DNA of 64,000 bases. It comes from Candidatus Roseilinea sp. GTDB lineage: Bacteria; Chloroflexota; Anaerolineae; J036; Brachytrichaceae. Position numbers and translations under genes: made by a program. Location of the stretch: the NCBI GenBank assembly GCA_025998955.1, contig AP024676.1:372001-436000 (forward strand), given 5' to 3'. Positions 1 to 7,071 of this stretch are shown in pieces (the first letter of the stretch is position 1; every line of letters begins with the position of its first letter). The notes beneath the pieces are model-generated. The model was not told the DNA's origin, did no database searches, and saw nothing but the letters and a program-made list of their open reading frames with translations.

Positions 1-406
1 TCGCGCGCTCGCATACGTGTGCGCGATAGCCCTGCATGGCCTGTGCCGCGCCGAGGGCGAGGTCGGCCATCTCGCGCGAGCCGTCGCACAGCACGGCGTA
101 GCCCTGTAATGCTTCACCGCGCTCGCGCAGCGCCACGAAAGCCGCGATCGCTTCGGCGTCCTGATCGGCCAGCGCCTGGAAGCGCATGCGCGCTTGCGAC
201 ACGGCCTGTTGCATCTGCCGCGCAGCCGCATGTGCCTCGCCCGAGACGCCTTCTTCTAGGCTGACGTTAGCCGTCGCCTGCGCCAGCCCGGCGGCCAGCG
301 CGCCGCTGAGCGCAATGACGGCGCCGGCCTGACAATACGTCGCCTGGGCGATGTGGTCGAACGCGTCGCCAATGGTGCGTTGGGTTAGGGTGGGGGACGA
401 TGTCAT
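1..406 (-). CDS. Cyclodeaminase/cyclohydrolase-like protein (FTCD C-terminal family), 3' truncated by window edge
   Basis: Only the first 135 codons are visible; the gene runs off the left edge. The ATG at 406-404 opens a clean frame whose product is Ala-rich and helical, with a small-residue segment (SGALAAGLAQATANVSL, about residues 34-50) and a later DQDAEAIAAFVALRE helix (about 84-98). This is the layout of the formiminotetrahydrofolate cyclodeaminase fold (PF04961), which handles one-carbon folate intermediates. The usual TPGGGS-type loop near the start is not clear here (it reads QAGAVIALSG), so the folate activity is uncertain. A TACAAT box lies 9 nt upstream of the ATG, which implies a nearly leaderless transcript. 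Transcribed divergently from the RNase gene. Confidence 0.55.
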   Translation of the reverse strand, partial: MTSSPTLTQRTIGDAFDHIAQATYCQAGAVIALSGALAAGLAQATANVSLEEGVSGEAHAAARQMQQAVSQARMRFQALADQDAEAIAAFVALRERGEALQGYAVLCDGSREMADLALGAAQAMQGYRAHVCERA

Positions 407-415
407 ATTGCCGAG

Positions 416-421
416 ATTGTA
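416..421 (-). promoter_or_regulatory. -10 box of the cyclodeaminase-like gene
   Basis: TACAAT on the minus strand, with 9 nt between it and the ATG at 406. At that distance transcription would begin at or within a few bases of the start codon. No good -35 was seen. Confidence 0.45.
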
Positions 422-436
422 GAGCGTCGGCTACGT

Positions 437-466
437 TTGACGATTCTGCGCCAGCGCATGTATATA
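437..466 (+). promoter_or_regulatory. Sigma70-like promoter of the RNase/barstar operon
   Basis: TTGACG (437-442), an 18-nt spacer and TATATA (461-466). The predicted start near 473 gives a leader of about 40 nt with a good ribosome-binding site (AGGAG at 498-502). It lies back to back with the cyclodeaminase promoter. Confidence 0.5.
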
Positions 467-511
467 TCCTTGTGACCGCGCAGATGCGCCGGAAAGGAAG
501 GAGCAGCCGTG

Positions 512-1000
512 ATGAATGATGCGGGGTCGCGCCGGTGCCGGCTCGTCATCGCGCTGGCGCTGTGTTGTCTAATCACTGCCGGCCTGATCGCAGCCTGCAG
601 CGCAGCGCAGGCTACCACCCCTGCGCCCGCTCCTCCACCGACCTCTGGGGTTGCCGCCACGCTAGCCGCAACCGCCCAGCCGGTGATCACGCCTCGCCCT
701 CGGCCTGCGCGGATGGACGGCTTGCCGGTGGTCTTCGTGGACGAGCTGCCGCACGAAGCGCAGCAGACACTGGCTCTCATCCGGCGCGGCGGCCCCTTCC
801 CCTACCGCCAGGATGGGATGACCTTCCAGAACCGGGAGCGCCGACTGCCGATCAGGCCACGCGGCTACTATCGTGAATACACGGTGCGGACGCCGGGAGA
901 GGACGACCGCGGCGCGCGCCGCATCGTGATGGGCGCAGAGGGCGAAATCTACTACACCGCAGACCATTATGAGAGCTTCGTGCGGGTGATCGAACGATGA
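512..1000 (+). CDS. Exported guanyl-specific ribonuclease (RNase Sa/barnase-type, N1/T1 superfamily), lipoprotein-anchored
   Basis: The C-terminal ~95 residues closely resemble Streptomyces RNase Sa: LPHEAQQTLALI, GGPFPYRQDG, FQNRE, YYREYTV, RRIVMG and DHYESF follow in the same order. The catalytic Glu (in YREYT, about residue 122), Arg (in ARRI, about 136-137) and His (in ADHY, about 152) are all present, so it should cleave single-stranded RNA at G. The N-terminus has basic residues, a hydrophobic core and a lipobox (LIAAC, Cys about 29), then an Ala/Pro/Thr linker to about residue 65, so the enzyme is exported and probably tethered to the membrane. A GTG at 509 is an alternative start; the ATG at 512 has better spacing (9 nt) from the AGGAG. 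It overlaps the barstar gene by 4 bp (ATGA). Role (defence, competition or nutrient scavenging) is unknown. Confidence 0.9.
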   Translation: MNDAGSRRCRLVIALALCCLITAGLIAACSAAQATTPAPAPPPTSGVAATLAATAQPVITPRPRPARMDGLPVVFVDELPHEAQQTLALIRRGGPFPYRQDGMTFQNRERRLPIRPRGYYREYTVRTPGEDDRGARRIVMGAEGEIYYTADHYESFVRVIER

Positions 1001-1425
1001 GCAAGATTCAAGTCGTCCTTGCACAGGCGCGCGCGCCGGGCGTGTATCGCTTTCGGTCGCGTGCGTCCGAGATGACGCTCCGCCGCGCGCTGGAGAAGGC
1101 CGGTTGGCGTTTGTTCTACCTGGACGGGCGCGAGATTCGCGATAAAACCTCGTTCTTGCAGGCGTGCGCCGCGGCGATGGAGTTTCCGACCTACTTCCGA
1201 CCGAACTGGGACGCCTTCGAGGAGTGTGTGAACGATCTGTCGTGGATGCCGGCGCAAGGCTACGTTGTCTTGTTCGACCGCGCCGGCCAGTTCGAGTTGA
1301 GCGCGCCGCGTGACTGGGCGACCGCGATGGATATCTTCGAAGACGCCGTGGCATCGTGGCGCGACGCCGGCACGCCGATGTATGTGCTCGTGCGCGGGGC
1401 CGAAGCGATCTATCCCGATCTATGA
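997..1425 (+). CDS. Barstar-family ribonuclease inhibitor
   Basis: Barstar fold (PF01337): a small cytoplasmic protein that plugs the active site of barnase-type RNases. The 142-residue product has the YLDGREI strand (41-47), the helix-loop TSFLQACAAAMEFPTYF (51-67) and the conserved PNWDAFEECVNDL stretch (69-81), which matches the NLDALWDCL region of barstar and carries the acidic residues that contact the RNase. There is no signal peptide. The start codon overlaps the RNase stop (ATGA), so the two are translationally coupled, as expected for an immunity protein that protects the cell before RNase export. It ends 4 bp before the convergent propeller lipoprotein gene. Confidence 0.9.
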   Translation: MSKIQVVLAQARAPGVYRFRSRASEMTLRRALEKAGWRLFYLDGREIRDKTSFLQACAAAMEFPTYFRPNWDAFEECVNDLSWMPAQGYVVLFDRAGQFELSAPRDWATAMDIFEDAVASWRDAGTPMYVLVRGAEAIYPDL

Positions 1426-1429
1426 GCCT

Positions 1430-3013
1430 TCACTTCGGCGACCAGAAGGCCAGCGACCCGTTGCCGAGCACGCGCGGGTTGATGCTGCCCGACGCTTCCG
1501 TCTCCAGCACGTAGTCGCGCGTGCCGTTGCTGTTGCCGTAGGTGAGGGTGAACACCAGCTTGCGGCTGTCCGGCGACCAGATGGTGACCGACCGGCTGTA
1601 GCGGTCGAACTCGGCGGCGAGTCGCTGAAAGGCTGCTGTCGGTGCGAAGTAGAACAGGCCGCGCGTGCTGCCGTCCTCTGGGTTGATCGTCTCCAGCAGC
1701 ATATACGGCACGTCGAGCGGCGGCGTGAAGTCAAAGCCCTTGAAGTCCGGAGGGATGTCGGTGGCGCTGGCGCTGCTGAAGCTGGCAATGCGCTGGCCGT
1801 CGGGCGACCAGAAGAAAGCCACGACCGGTTTGTTGCTGATCACCTTCTTGACGCCGGTGTTCACGTCGAGCACGGTGAGCGGGCCGCCGGGCTCGCGCTC
1901 ATCGGCATGCACGACGTAGGCGACCTTCGCGCCGGCCGGCGACCATGCGAAGCTGATGCGTCCCTCGAACTCGGTTAGCGTCCGCACCGGCTTGCCCATT
2001 CGGTCAGCCAGGATCAACTTGTGCCGGCCTGACGCGTCGGCGGACTCGGTGATGAGCATGTAGCCGCCGTCCGGCGAGAAGTGGGGCGACTGGAACGCCA
2101 GCCGCTCTTTGTTCGAGATGCGCGTCGTCTGGTCGTTGATGACATCCACGAGGGTGAGCCGGTCGGGCGCACCGCTCGATGCGCTGACCTTGGCCACCAG
2201 CGTCTTGCCGTCGGGGTTCCAGTTCCAGAAGACCGACTCTCCCCCGAACAGCTTGCGCGGGCGGGCGCCCTCTTGCGTAGCGATCAGATTCACTTCATAG
2301 GTCTGATCCTCGATGTTCTGGGTGAGGAAGGCGATGTGCGCACTGTCCGGCGACCAGTCGAGGTAAGGGATGTCGTGGGTTCTAGAAAGAAAGACCTCGC
2401 GCAGCGGTCGCTTGCCGTCTGCCGAAGCCAGATATACGGCGCTGGACACGAGCTCGCCGCCTTCCGCGCTGCGCTGGATGATGACGCGCTGTGGCCGGCG
2501 CTCGATGTGCATGCCCGGCTCGGCCGGCTGCATCGTCTGGCCCTCCTCCGTTTGCTCGATCACGATGCTGTTCGGCCCGCGCTGAATTACCACTGCCTCC
2601 GGGTTGAGTTCGATCAAGGCGTTCGCAGGCGTGCGCCGGGCGGTCAGCTCTACGATGGCGATCTGCTTGGCATCGGGCGACCATACCGGCAAGCTGTAGA
2701 ACAGCGCTTCGTTTCTCCCCGGCGTCAGCCGGTTGCCGTCGCGGGTAATGCGCACGATGTTGCCGCCGGTTTGATCCATGACCACGATGTTGCCGTCCTC
2801 GGCGACGACGGCGATCCGCCCCACGCGGCGCTCGAACGTCTTGACCAGGTCGTTTTGCGGCAGGCGAAATTCTTGGGGCAGCTCGACGCGCGGTTTTTGT
2901 TGCGCCGGTACGCCAAGGCTGCATGCGCTCAGCCCGATGGCCATGAGCGCAGACGTTGCCGCAAGGAGGTAATGGTTGCTCGTTCTCTTCATTTTTCTTA
3001 TTCGTTTCGTCAC
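1430..3013 (-). CDS. TolB/PD40-type beta-propeller lipoprotein (copy A)
   Basis: 527-residue exported protein. The N-terminus has a basic stretch, a hydrophobic core and a lipobox (LSAC, Cys about 31). The body consists of repeated WSPD/FSPDG blades (for example VWSPDAKQ, DWSPDSAHI, HFSPDGGYM, FWSPDGQRI, IWSPDSRKL) typical of WD40-like PD40 propellers; it ends in AFWSPK. Such proteins bind ligands or partners at the cell surface; no enzymatic motif is seen. The GTG start overlaps the upstream paralogue's TGA (GTGA); an ATG seven codons in (2992) is an alternative. It is the second gene of a two-gene operon with a paralogue that ends almost identically (AFWSPR), so the pair arose by tandem duplication. 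Confidence 0.8.
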   Translation of the reverse strand: MTKRIRKMKRTSNHYLLAATSALMAIGLSACSLGVPAQQKPRVELPQEFRLPQNDLVKTFERRVGRIAVVAEDGNIVVMDQTGGNIVRITRDGNRLTPGRNEALFYSLPVWSPDAKQIAIVELTARRTPANALIELNPEAVVIQRGPNSIVIEQTEEGQTMQPAEPGMHIERRPQRVIIQRSAEGGELVSSAVYLASADGKRPLREVFLSRTHDIPYLDWSPDSAHIAFLTQNIEDQTYEVNLIATQEGARPRKLFGGESVFWNWNPDGKTLVAKVSASSGAPDRLTLVDVINDQTTRISNKERLAFQSPHFSPDGGYMLITESADASGRHKLILADRMGKPVRTLTEFEGRISFAWSPAGAKVAYVVHADEREPGGPLTVLDVNTGVKKVISNKPVVAFFWSPDGQRIASFSSASATDIPPDFKGFDFTPPLDVPYMLLETINPEDGSTRGLFYFAPTAAFQRLAAEFDRYSRSVTIWSPDSRKLVFTLTYGNSNGTRDYVLETEASGSINPRVLGNGSLAFWSPK

Positions 3014-4581
3014 CGGGGTGACCAGAATGCAATCGTGCCGGCGGCGATGCGATTCAGGCTCACGCTGGTGCCGGCGGCGTTCAGCGTAGCCACGGCGATA
3101 TCTGCCGTCTCGCGCGTGGGTGAGATGCTGGCCAGGACGAGCCGGCGTCCGTCGGGCGACCAGGGCGTGATGGCGCGCGAATACTGGTCGAAGTAAGGGA
3201 AATACTGAATGAACTGGCGCGACGGGTAGGTGTCGGCGACTTTGATCTTGGCGCCGCTAGCGACGTCCACGATCTCGATGCGTAAGGCCGGCGAGCGCGT
3301 TTGTGCAAGCGGCGCGCCGAGTTTGCCCGTCCCGTCGCCCAGCGGCGTGATGGTCGCGTCGAACACGATCGAGTAAACGGCCAGCTTTTCGCCGTCTGGC
3401 GACCAGAAGAACATCGAGGCTTCGTCGTGGACGACCTTGCTCGTCCCGGCGATCAGGTCATAGATCGTCAGCGCTGCCGGAACCAGGATGCCCTGCGGCG
3501 ACGGCGCCGTGTCCAGGATGGCGACATACTTGCCGTTGGGCGACCAGGCGAAGTAGGCGCTGTCCTCGACGGATTCGAGCGTGCACAAGGGCTTGCCGCT
3601 TGCGTCGGCCAGCACGAGCTCGTCTTGTCCATCGGTGTAGGCTGCAAACAGCATATGACGGCCGTCCGGCGACCAGTGCGGCGACTGGAAGGCGCCCGGC
3701 AACTCCTCGATGATCGTTTGCTCGCCTTTGACTGAGCCTTTCGCCTCGATGACCGAGACGTTGGCCATGCCCTTCATCGTCGCTCGGCCGCCCAGATGGG
3801 TGATCATCGCTGCCGAGTCGGCGCGCCAGTGCCAATAGGTCGGCGAGCCGGTATCGAAGATCGAGATGTCACCCCCACTACGCCCCACCACGCGGATGGC
3901 GCCGCTGCGCGGGCTGATGGTCAGGAAGGCGATTTGATTGCTGTCCGGTGACCAGTCCACGTAGGGGATATTCCACTCCGCCGTGCTGTACAGGTCGGTG
4001 ATCGCGCCACCCGAGGCCGGTGCGACGTGGACGGTATTCGTGATGCCGTTGAAGCCTTCCGAGGCGCTTAGGCTGACGAAGGCGACGAAGCGGCCATCGT
4101 TCGAGAAGGTCGGGAATTGATACACGCGGCCAGCCTGCCGGTTTTCGGAGATGAACGCGTCCGACGTGATCGGGGTGATCTTGCGACCGCTCGGGTCGGT
4201 CAACACGATGTTGTTGTCGGTAGTCACGTAGGCGATCTGCCCTTCGTTGCTCGACAGATCCGGCGTGATCTGGCCGACGGCCGGCTTGACTGTGCCGCAA
4301 GCAGGGTAGCGCATTGCAACCGCAGGGGTGGGAGCCGGTTGGGTCGGCTCGGCTTCAGCGGTCGCGTTCTCTTCGGCGGCAGGACGAGGCGTCATTGTCG
4401 GCGTGGCCTGGGCGCGTGCGATCTGCTCCTGCTGCGAGACGGGCGTGCGCGTCGGCGCAAGGGCCGGCTCGGGCGTAGATTCCTGTCTGAGTGGGTTGCT
4501 GCATGCGCTGAGCACGAGCGCTGCGCATGCGCAAATCGCGAGGCTCGGCAGCCAATTCGCCTTTCGTGTCATTTTGTGCAT
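3010..4581 (-). CDS. TolB/PD40-type beta-propeller lipoprotein (copy B)
   Basis: 523 residues from the ATG at 4581, preceded by an AGGAGAAAGG ribosome-binding site. This start is preferred because longer in-frame versions would run into the tRNA-Lys terminator and gene and lack a signal peptide. The signal sequence ends in a lipobox (LSAC, Cys about 29) followed by a Thr/Pro/Glu linker (about 35-85) and then propeller blades with DWSPDSN, HWSPDGRH, AWSPNGKY, FWSPDGEK and PWSPDGRR. It ends AFWSPR, like its downstream paralogue, with which it overlaps by 4 bp. It is probably extracytoplasmic and membrane-anchored. The ligand is unknown. Confidence 0.8.
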   Translation of the reverse strand: MHKMTRKANWLPSLAICACAALVLSACSNPLRQESTPEPALAPTRTPVSQQEQIARAQATPTMTPRPAAEENATAEAEPTQPAPTPAVAMRYPACGTVKPAVGQITPDLSSNEGQIAYVTTDNNIVLTDPSGRKITPITSDAFISENRQAGRVYQFPTFSNDGRFVAFVSLSASEGFNGITNTVHVAPASGGAITDLYSTAEWNIPYVDWSPDSNQIAFLTISPRSGAIRVVGRSGGDISIFDTGSPTYWHWRADSAAMITHLGGRATMKGMANVSVIEAKGSVKGEQTIIEELPGAFQSPHWSPDGRHMLFAAYTDGQDELVLADASGKPLCTLESVEDSAYFAWSPNGKYVAILDTAPSPQGILVPAALTIYDLIAGTSKVVHDEASMFFWSPDGEKLAVYSIVFDATITPLGDGTGKLGAPLAQTRSPALRIEIVDVASGAKIKVADTYPSRQFIQYFPYFDQYSRAITPWSPDGRRLVLASISPTRETADIAVATLNAAGTSVSLNRIAAGTIAFWSPR

Positions 4582-4714
4582 CGCCCTTTCTCCTCTCCGG
4601 CTTCGGACGCTTTGCGGTTCCGCACGAACGCCGCATGGCCACACCCCAATGCGCGCGTTTCTGATCGGTGCCGCGACTATAGGGAGGCAAGCTGAGAGGA
4701 GGATGAAACTGAGT

Positions 4715-4752
4715 GGAAAAGAGAGCGGACGAACCGTTCCCGTTCGTCCGCT
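4715..4752 (-). terminator. Rho-independent terminator of tRNA-Lys
   Basis: Perfect 11-bp stem (AGCGGACGAAC at 4724-4734 with GTTCGTCCGCT at 4742-4752) and a 7-nt loop, followed on the minus strand by a CTCTTTTCC tail (4715-4723). It begins 3 bp after the tRNA 3' end, so the tRNA is a monocistronic unit. Confidence 0.85.
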
Positions 4753-4755
4753 AAG

Positions 4756-4828
4756 TGAGCCGCGAGGGACTCGAACCCCCAACCAATTGATTAAGAGTCA
4801 ACTGCTCTGCCAATTGAGCTAGCGGCCC
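4756..4828 (-). tRNA. tRNA-Lys (anticodon CTT)
   Basis: A 73-nt cloverleaf on the minus strand. The acceptor stem GGGCCGC pairs with GCGGCTC (one G-U), the discriminator base is A, the anticodon arm is GTTGA-CTCTTAA-TCAAT with anticodon CTT (4795-4793), and the T arm is GGGGGTTCGAGTCCCTC. CCA is not encoded. It has its own promoter and terminator. Confidence 0.95.
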
Positions 4829-4852
4829 ACGTCCTAAAACTTGTTTGCCGGC

Positions 4853-4882
4853 ATTATACCCAAATTGGGATCAATTCGGCAA
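4853..4882 (-). promoter_or_regulatory. Promoter of tRNA-Lys
   Basis: On the minus strand TTGCCG (4882-4877), an 18-nt spacer and a perfect TATAAT (4858-4853), placing the start roughly 20 nt before the mature tRNA 5' end. The rest of 4829-4962 holds nothing else recognisable. Confidence 0.75.
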
Positions 4883-4962
4883 CTGCCGGCTTGTCCTACG
4901 CCGAGCCTATGGCTGCAGGCGAACGGCAAAAGTGGCTTGTGAGCCTCAGACGGAACTGGGTG

Positions 4963-6060
4963 CTACCACCAATCCTTCCGCGAGCGGGGATCAAGGAATG
5001 CGCCGCGATCGCGCACGGCGACCATGAGCGCGCCGGTAGCGGTGCCGATCGGCTGGGCGTTGCGCACGGCAGGAAGGTAGCCGGTGGCGCGCCGACCGCT
5101 GCTGAGTTGTGCGCGATAGAGCGCAACTAAATTCGGATCTACGCACAGGTTCAACAGATGCACGACGTAGCCGGCACCTACGTCGTCGTGCCTGGAATAG
5201 CCCAGCGTGAGTTCGCGTTCGCCGGCGAAGAGCACGAGTGCGATGGCGCCGCCGCTGTAGATGGCCGGGCTGCGCGCCGGCGGGTAGATCGTTTCGCCTG
5301 GCGTCGTCGCCAGCTCCAACGCGGCAGCCGGCCAGTCCAGGTTCAATCCGCCGCGCCCGCCGTAGGGTTCGCCCTGGCCCTCGTTCCACACCCAGTCGAA
5401 GCGCAAGTAGGCACGCAGGAAGGCCGGCACGCGGTTCGGTTGAAATAGGCTGTGCAGCTTGGGCGCTTCGGGATCGGTCGCGCCGTTGTAATCTACCAGC
5501 GCCGGGGGTGCATCCGCCGGTGTCACTCCGATCACCGAGAGCCGCAGGTCGGCGTTGTAGTCCGTCAGCGCGTTGTTCTTGTAGGGTGGTCCCTCGATCG
5601 GCACGAGGTCGTAGCCGGAAGAAACCACCGGGCACGCGGCGCCGCTCGAGTCACTCGCACTCGGTACGCCGGCGGCGAGGGCGAGTGTGCGCGGCTCAGC
5701 CGCGGCTATCGTTGGCGCGATCGTCGGCAGCGGGATCGGCGTAGGAGAAGGTGCGGGTGCAAATGTGAGCGTCGGCAGCGGCGGTAGGGTGGGCGCGGGT
5801 GCAGCCGGTTCGGATGTCGCGGTGGCCGCCGGCGCCGGCGTTGCGGTTGGCGGCGCAACGGTCGGCGGAGGCGCGGTCGGTCTTGGCAATGGCGTCCACG
5901 TAGGGAGGGGTGTCGCCGTCGGGTAGTAGGTCGCCGGAATCGGCTCGCTGTGCAGCCGGCCTAGATCCGATGTGAACGGGGCGCTGATGCTGGGCGGCGC
6001 GCACGCTGCCAATCCGAGAGTGATGCTGAGCACTGCGCCGAAGACGATGGGCTTCGACAT
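4963..6060 (-). CDS. Secreted lipoprotein of unknown function with Pro/Thr/Ala stalk
   Basis: 365 residues. A classical lipoprotein signal (lipobox LAAC, Cys20) is followed by about 80 residues dominated by Pro, Thr and Ala (about 45-125), which look like an extended stalk holding a globular domain off the membrane. The C-terminal ~230 residues contain two Cys (in AACPVVS and LNLCVDP) that could form a disulfide, and Trp/Tyr-rich strands (LRFDWVWNEGQGEPYGG). I do not recognise the family and no catalytic motif is evident. It lies between tRNA-Lys and a dispersed repeat and appears monocistronic. Confidence 0.6.
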   Translation of the reverse strand: MSKPIVFGAVLSITLGLAACAPPSISAPFTSDLGRLHSEPIPATYYPTATPLPTWTPLPRPTAPPPTVAPPTATPAPAATATSEPAAPAPTLPPLPTLTFAPAPSPTPIPLPTIAPTIAAAEPRTLALAAGVPSASDSSGAACPVVSSGYDLVPIEGPPYKNNALTDYNADLRLSVIGVTPADAPPALVDYNGATDPEAPKLHSLFQPNRVPAFLRAYLRFDWVWNEGQGEPYGGRGGLNLDWPAAALELATTPGETIYPPARSPAIYSGGAIALVLFAGERELTLGYSRHDDVGAGYVVHLLNLCVDPNLVALYRAQLSSGRRATGYLPAVRNAQPIGTATGALMVAVRDRGAFLDPRSRKDWW

Positions 6061-6094
6061 GCGGCGCTAACTTTACCTCAGCCGATCATGCACA

Positions 6095-6259
6095 GGTGCA
6101 TTTCAAAATAGGGGAACGCGGATTGGCCAGCAGCGGTATTCGCTTCAGTCGCGCTGGGATAAATCCCAGCGCTGAGCATACGGGCAAGCCGCGCATCCCG
6201 CTCCCTTTCAGCCCAGGCGTTTACGCCTGGGCGGGTCTGCCTCCGTTGGCGAATGCACC
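6095..6259. repeat. MITE-like dispersed repeat, copy 1
   Basis: 165 bp bounded by inverted ends GGTGCATTTC (6095-6104) and GAATGCACC (6251-6259). Inside are two perfect hairpins, CGCTGGGA-TAAA-TCCCAGCG and CCCAGGCGT-TT-ACGCCTGGG. Two further copies occur at 37966 and 51209. It carries no gene; the peptide readable through it is only a by-product of the repeat. It ends 2 bp from the stop of the DUF4058 gene. Confidence 0.8.
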
Positions 6260-6260
6260 C

Positions 6261-7070
6261 TCATGCACTTGCTACGCGCGCAGCGAGGCGTGCTTGAACC
6301 CATGCTTGCTCCTCATCGGAGAGCGCAACCGGTGCGGGATGCATGTAGTTCACCAGGTCGGCATATACGCCGTTGTCGTAGCACCGGTCGAACGGCGCTT
6401 GCAAATCTACGACGATGTCGGGATCGGGTGCGCGCAGGGGAACGCGAAAGCGCGGCAGGCGCTGGTCGAGCCGGACGGGATACACCTCGATGCGCTCTCG
6501 GTCGGTCGCGCGGTACACGCCGATGAGGTAGCGATGCGGCGGCGGCTTGCCGGCGGCATCCAGCGGCGTTGGCATCGTGCGCAGGCCGGCGCCGAGCAGG
6601 TCAATCTCGACCAGGTTGGCCTGGCTGCGCAGGATCTCCGCTTGCTTCTCGAGGTATTGGTCGCGCCCGGCTCCTTCGGTCTTGTTGATCGGGCTGAGCA
6701 GCTCGATGACGGTGACCCCCTCGCCGCTCTCCGGGTGCACGATCTCGATGTAGGGCACGCGCACCTCTTCCGATGGCAGGGTGATGATCCAAGGCTGTGC
6801 GATGTCGCCTTCGTCGCCGGATGCAGGAGGCCCGCCGGCGACATATTCCGCCACGGCCTCTTTGAATGGCTGCTGAACCATCGTCACGTCGGGATAGATG
6901 CTGCGATGGTGTGCGGCGATGTAGACACGCTCGCCGATGGTAGCAGCATAGCGCGGGCGCAGGCGGGGTTGCATCTCGTCGCGCAGATACGTGATCAGCG
7001 CCTGATGCACGCCCGGCCAGCGCGCCGGATCTTCGAGCCAGGGGTCCATGCCGGGGAAGGGGCTGGGCAT
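6261..7070 (-). CDS. DUF4058 family protein
   Basis: 269 residues beginning MPSPFPGMDPWLE, the hallmark N-terminus of DUF4058 (PF13267), a family common in cyanobacteria, Chloroflexota and planctomycetes. The family also shows the VIELLSPINK segment (about residues 141-150), seen here, which resembles part of a nuclease-like core, but the function is not established. It is cytoplasmic, with no signal peptide or membrane segment. Its start lies 1 bp after the stop of the AceE-like gene, so the two are probably co-transcribed, though a functional link is not evident. Confidence 0.85.
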   Translation of the reverse strand: MPSPFPGMDPWLEDPARWPGVHQALITYLRDEMQPRLRPRYAATIGERVYIAAHHRSIYPDVTMVQQPFKEAVAEYVAGGPPASGDEGDIAQPWIITLPSEEVRVPYIEIVHPESGEGVTVIELLSPINKTEGAGRDQYLEKQAEILRSQANLVEIDLLGAGLRTMPTPLDAAGKPPPHRYLIGVYRATDRERIEVYPVRLDQRLPRFRVPLRAPDPDIVVDLQAPFDRCYDNGVYADLVNYMHPAPVALSDEEQAWVQARLAARVASA

Positions 7071-7071
7071 G

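Noticed and set aside
4582-4782. Longer start for the propeller lipoprotein at 3010-4581
   Set aside because: It would run into the tRNA-Lys terminator and gene and lose the signal peptide; the ATG at 4581 has a good ribosome-binding site and lipobox.
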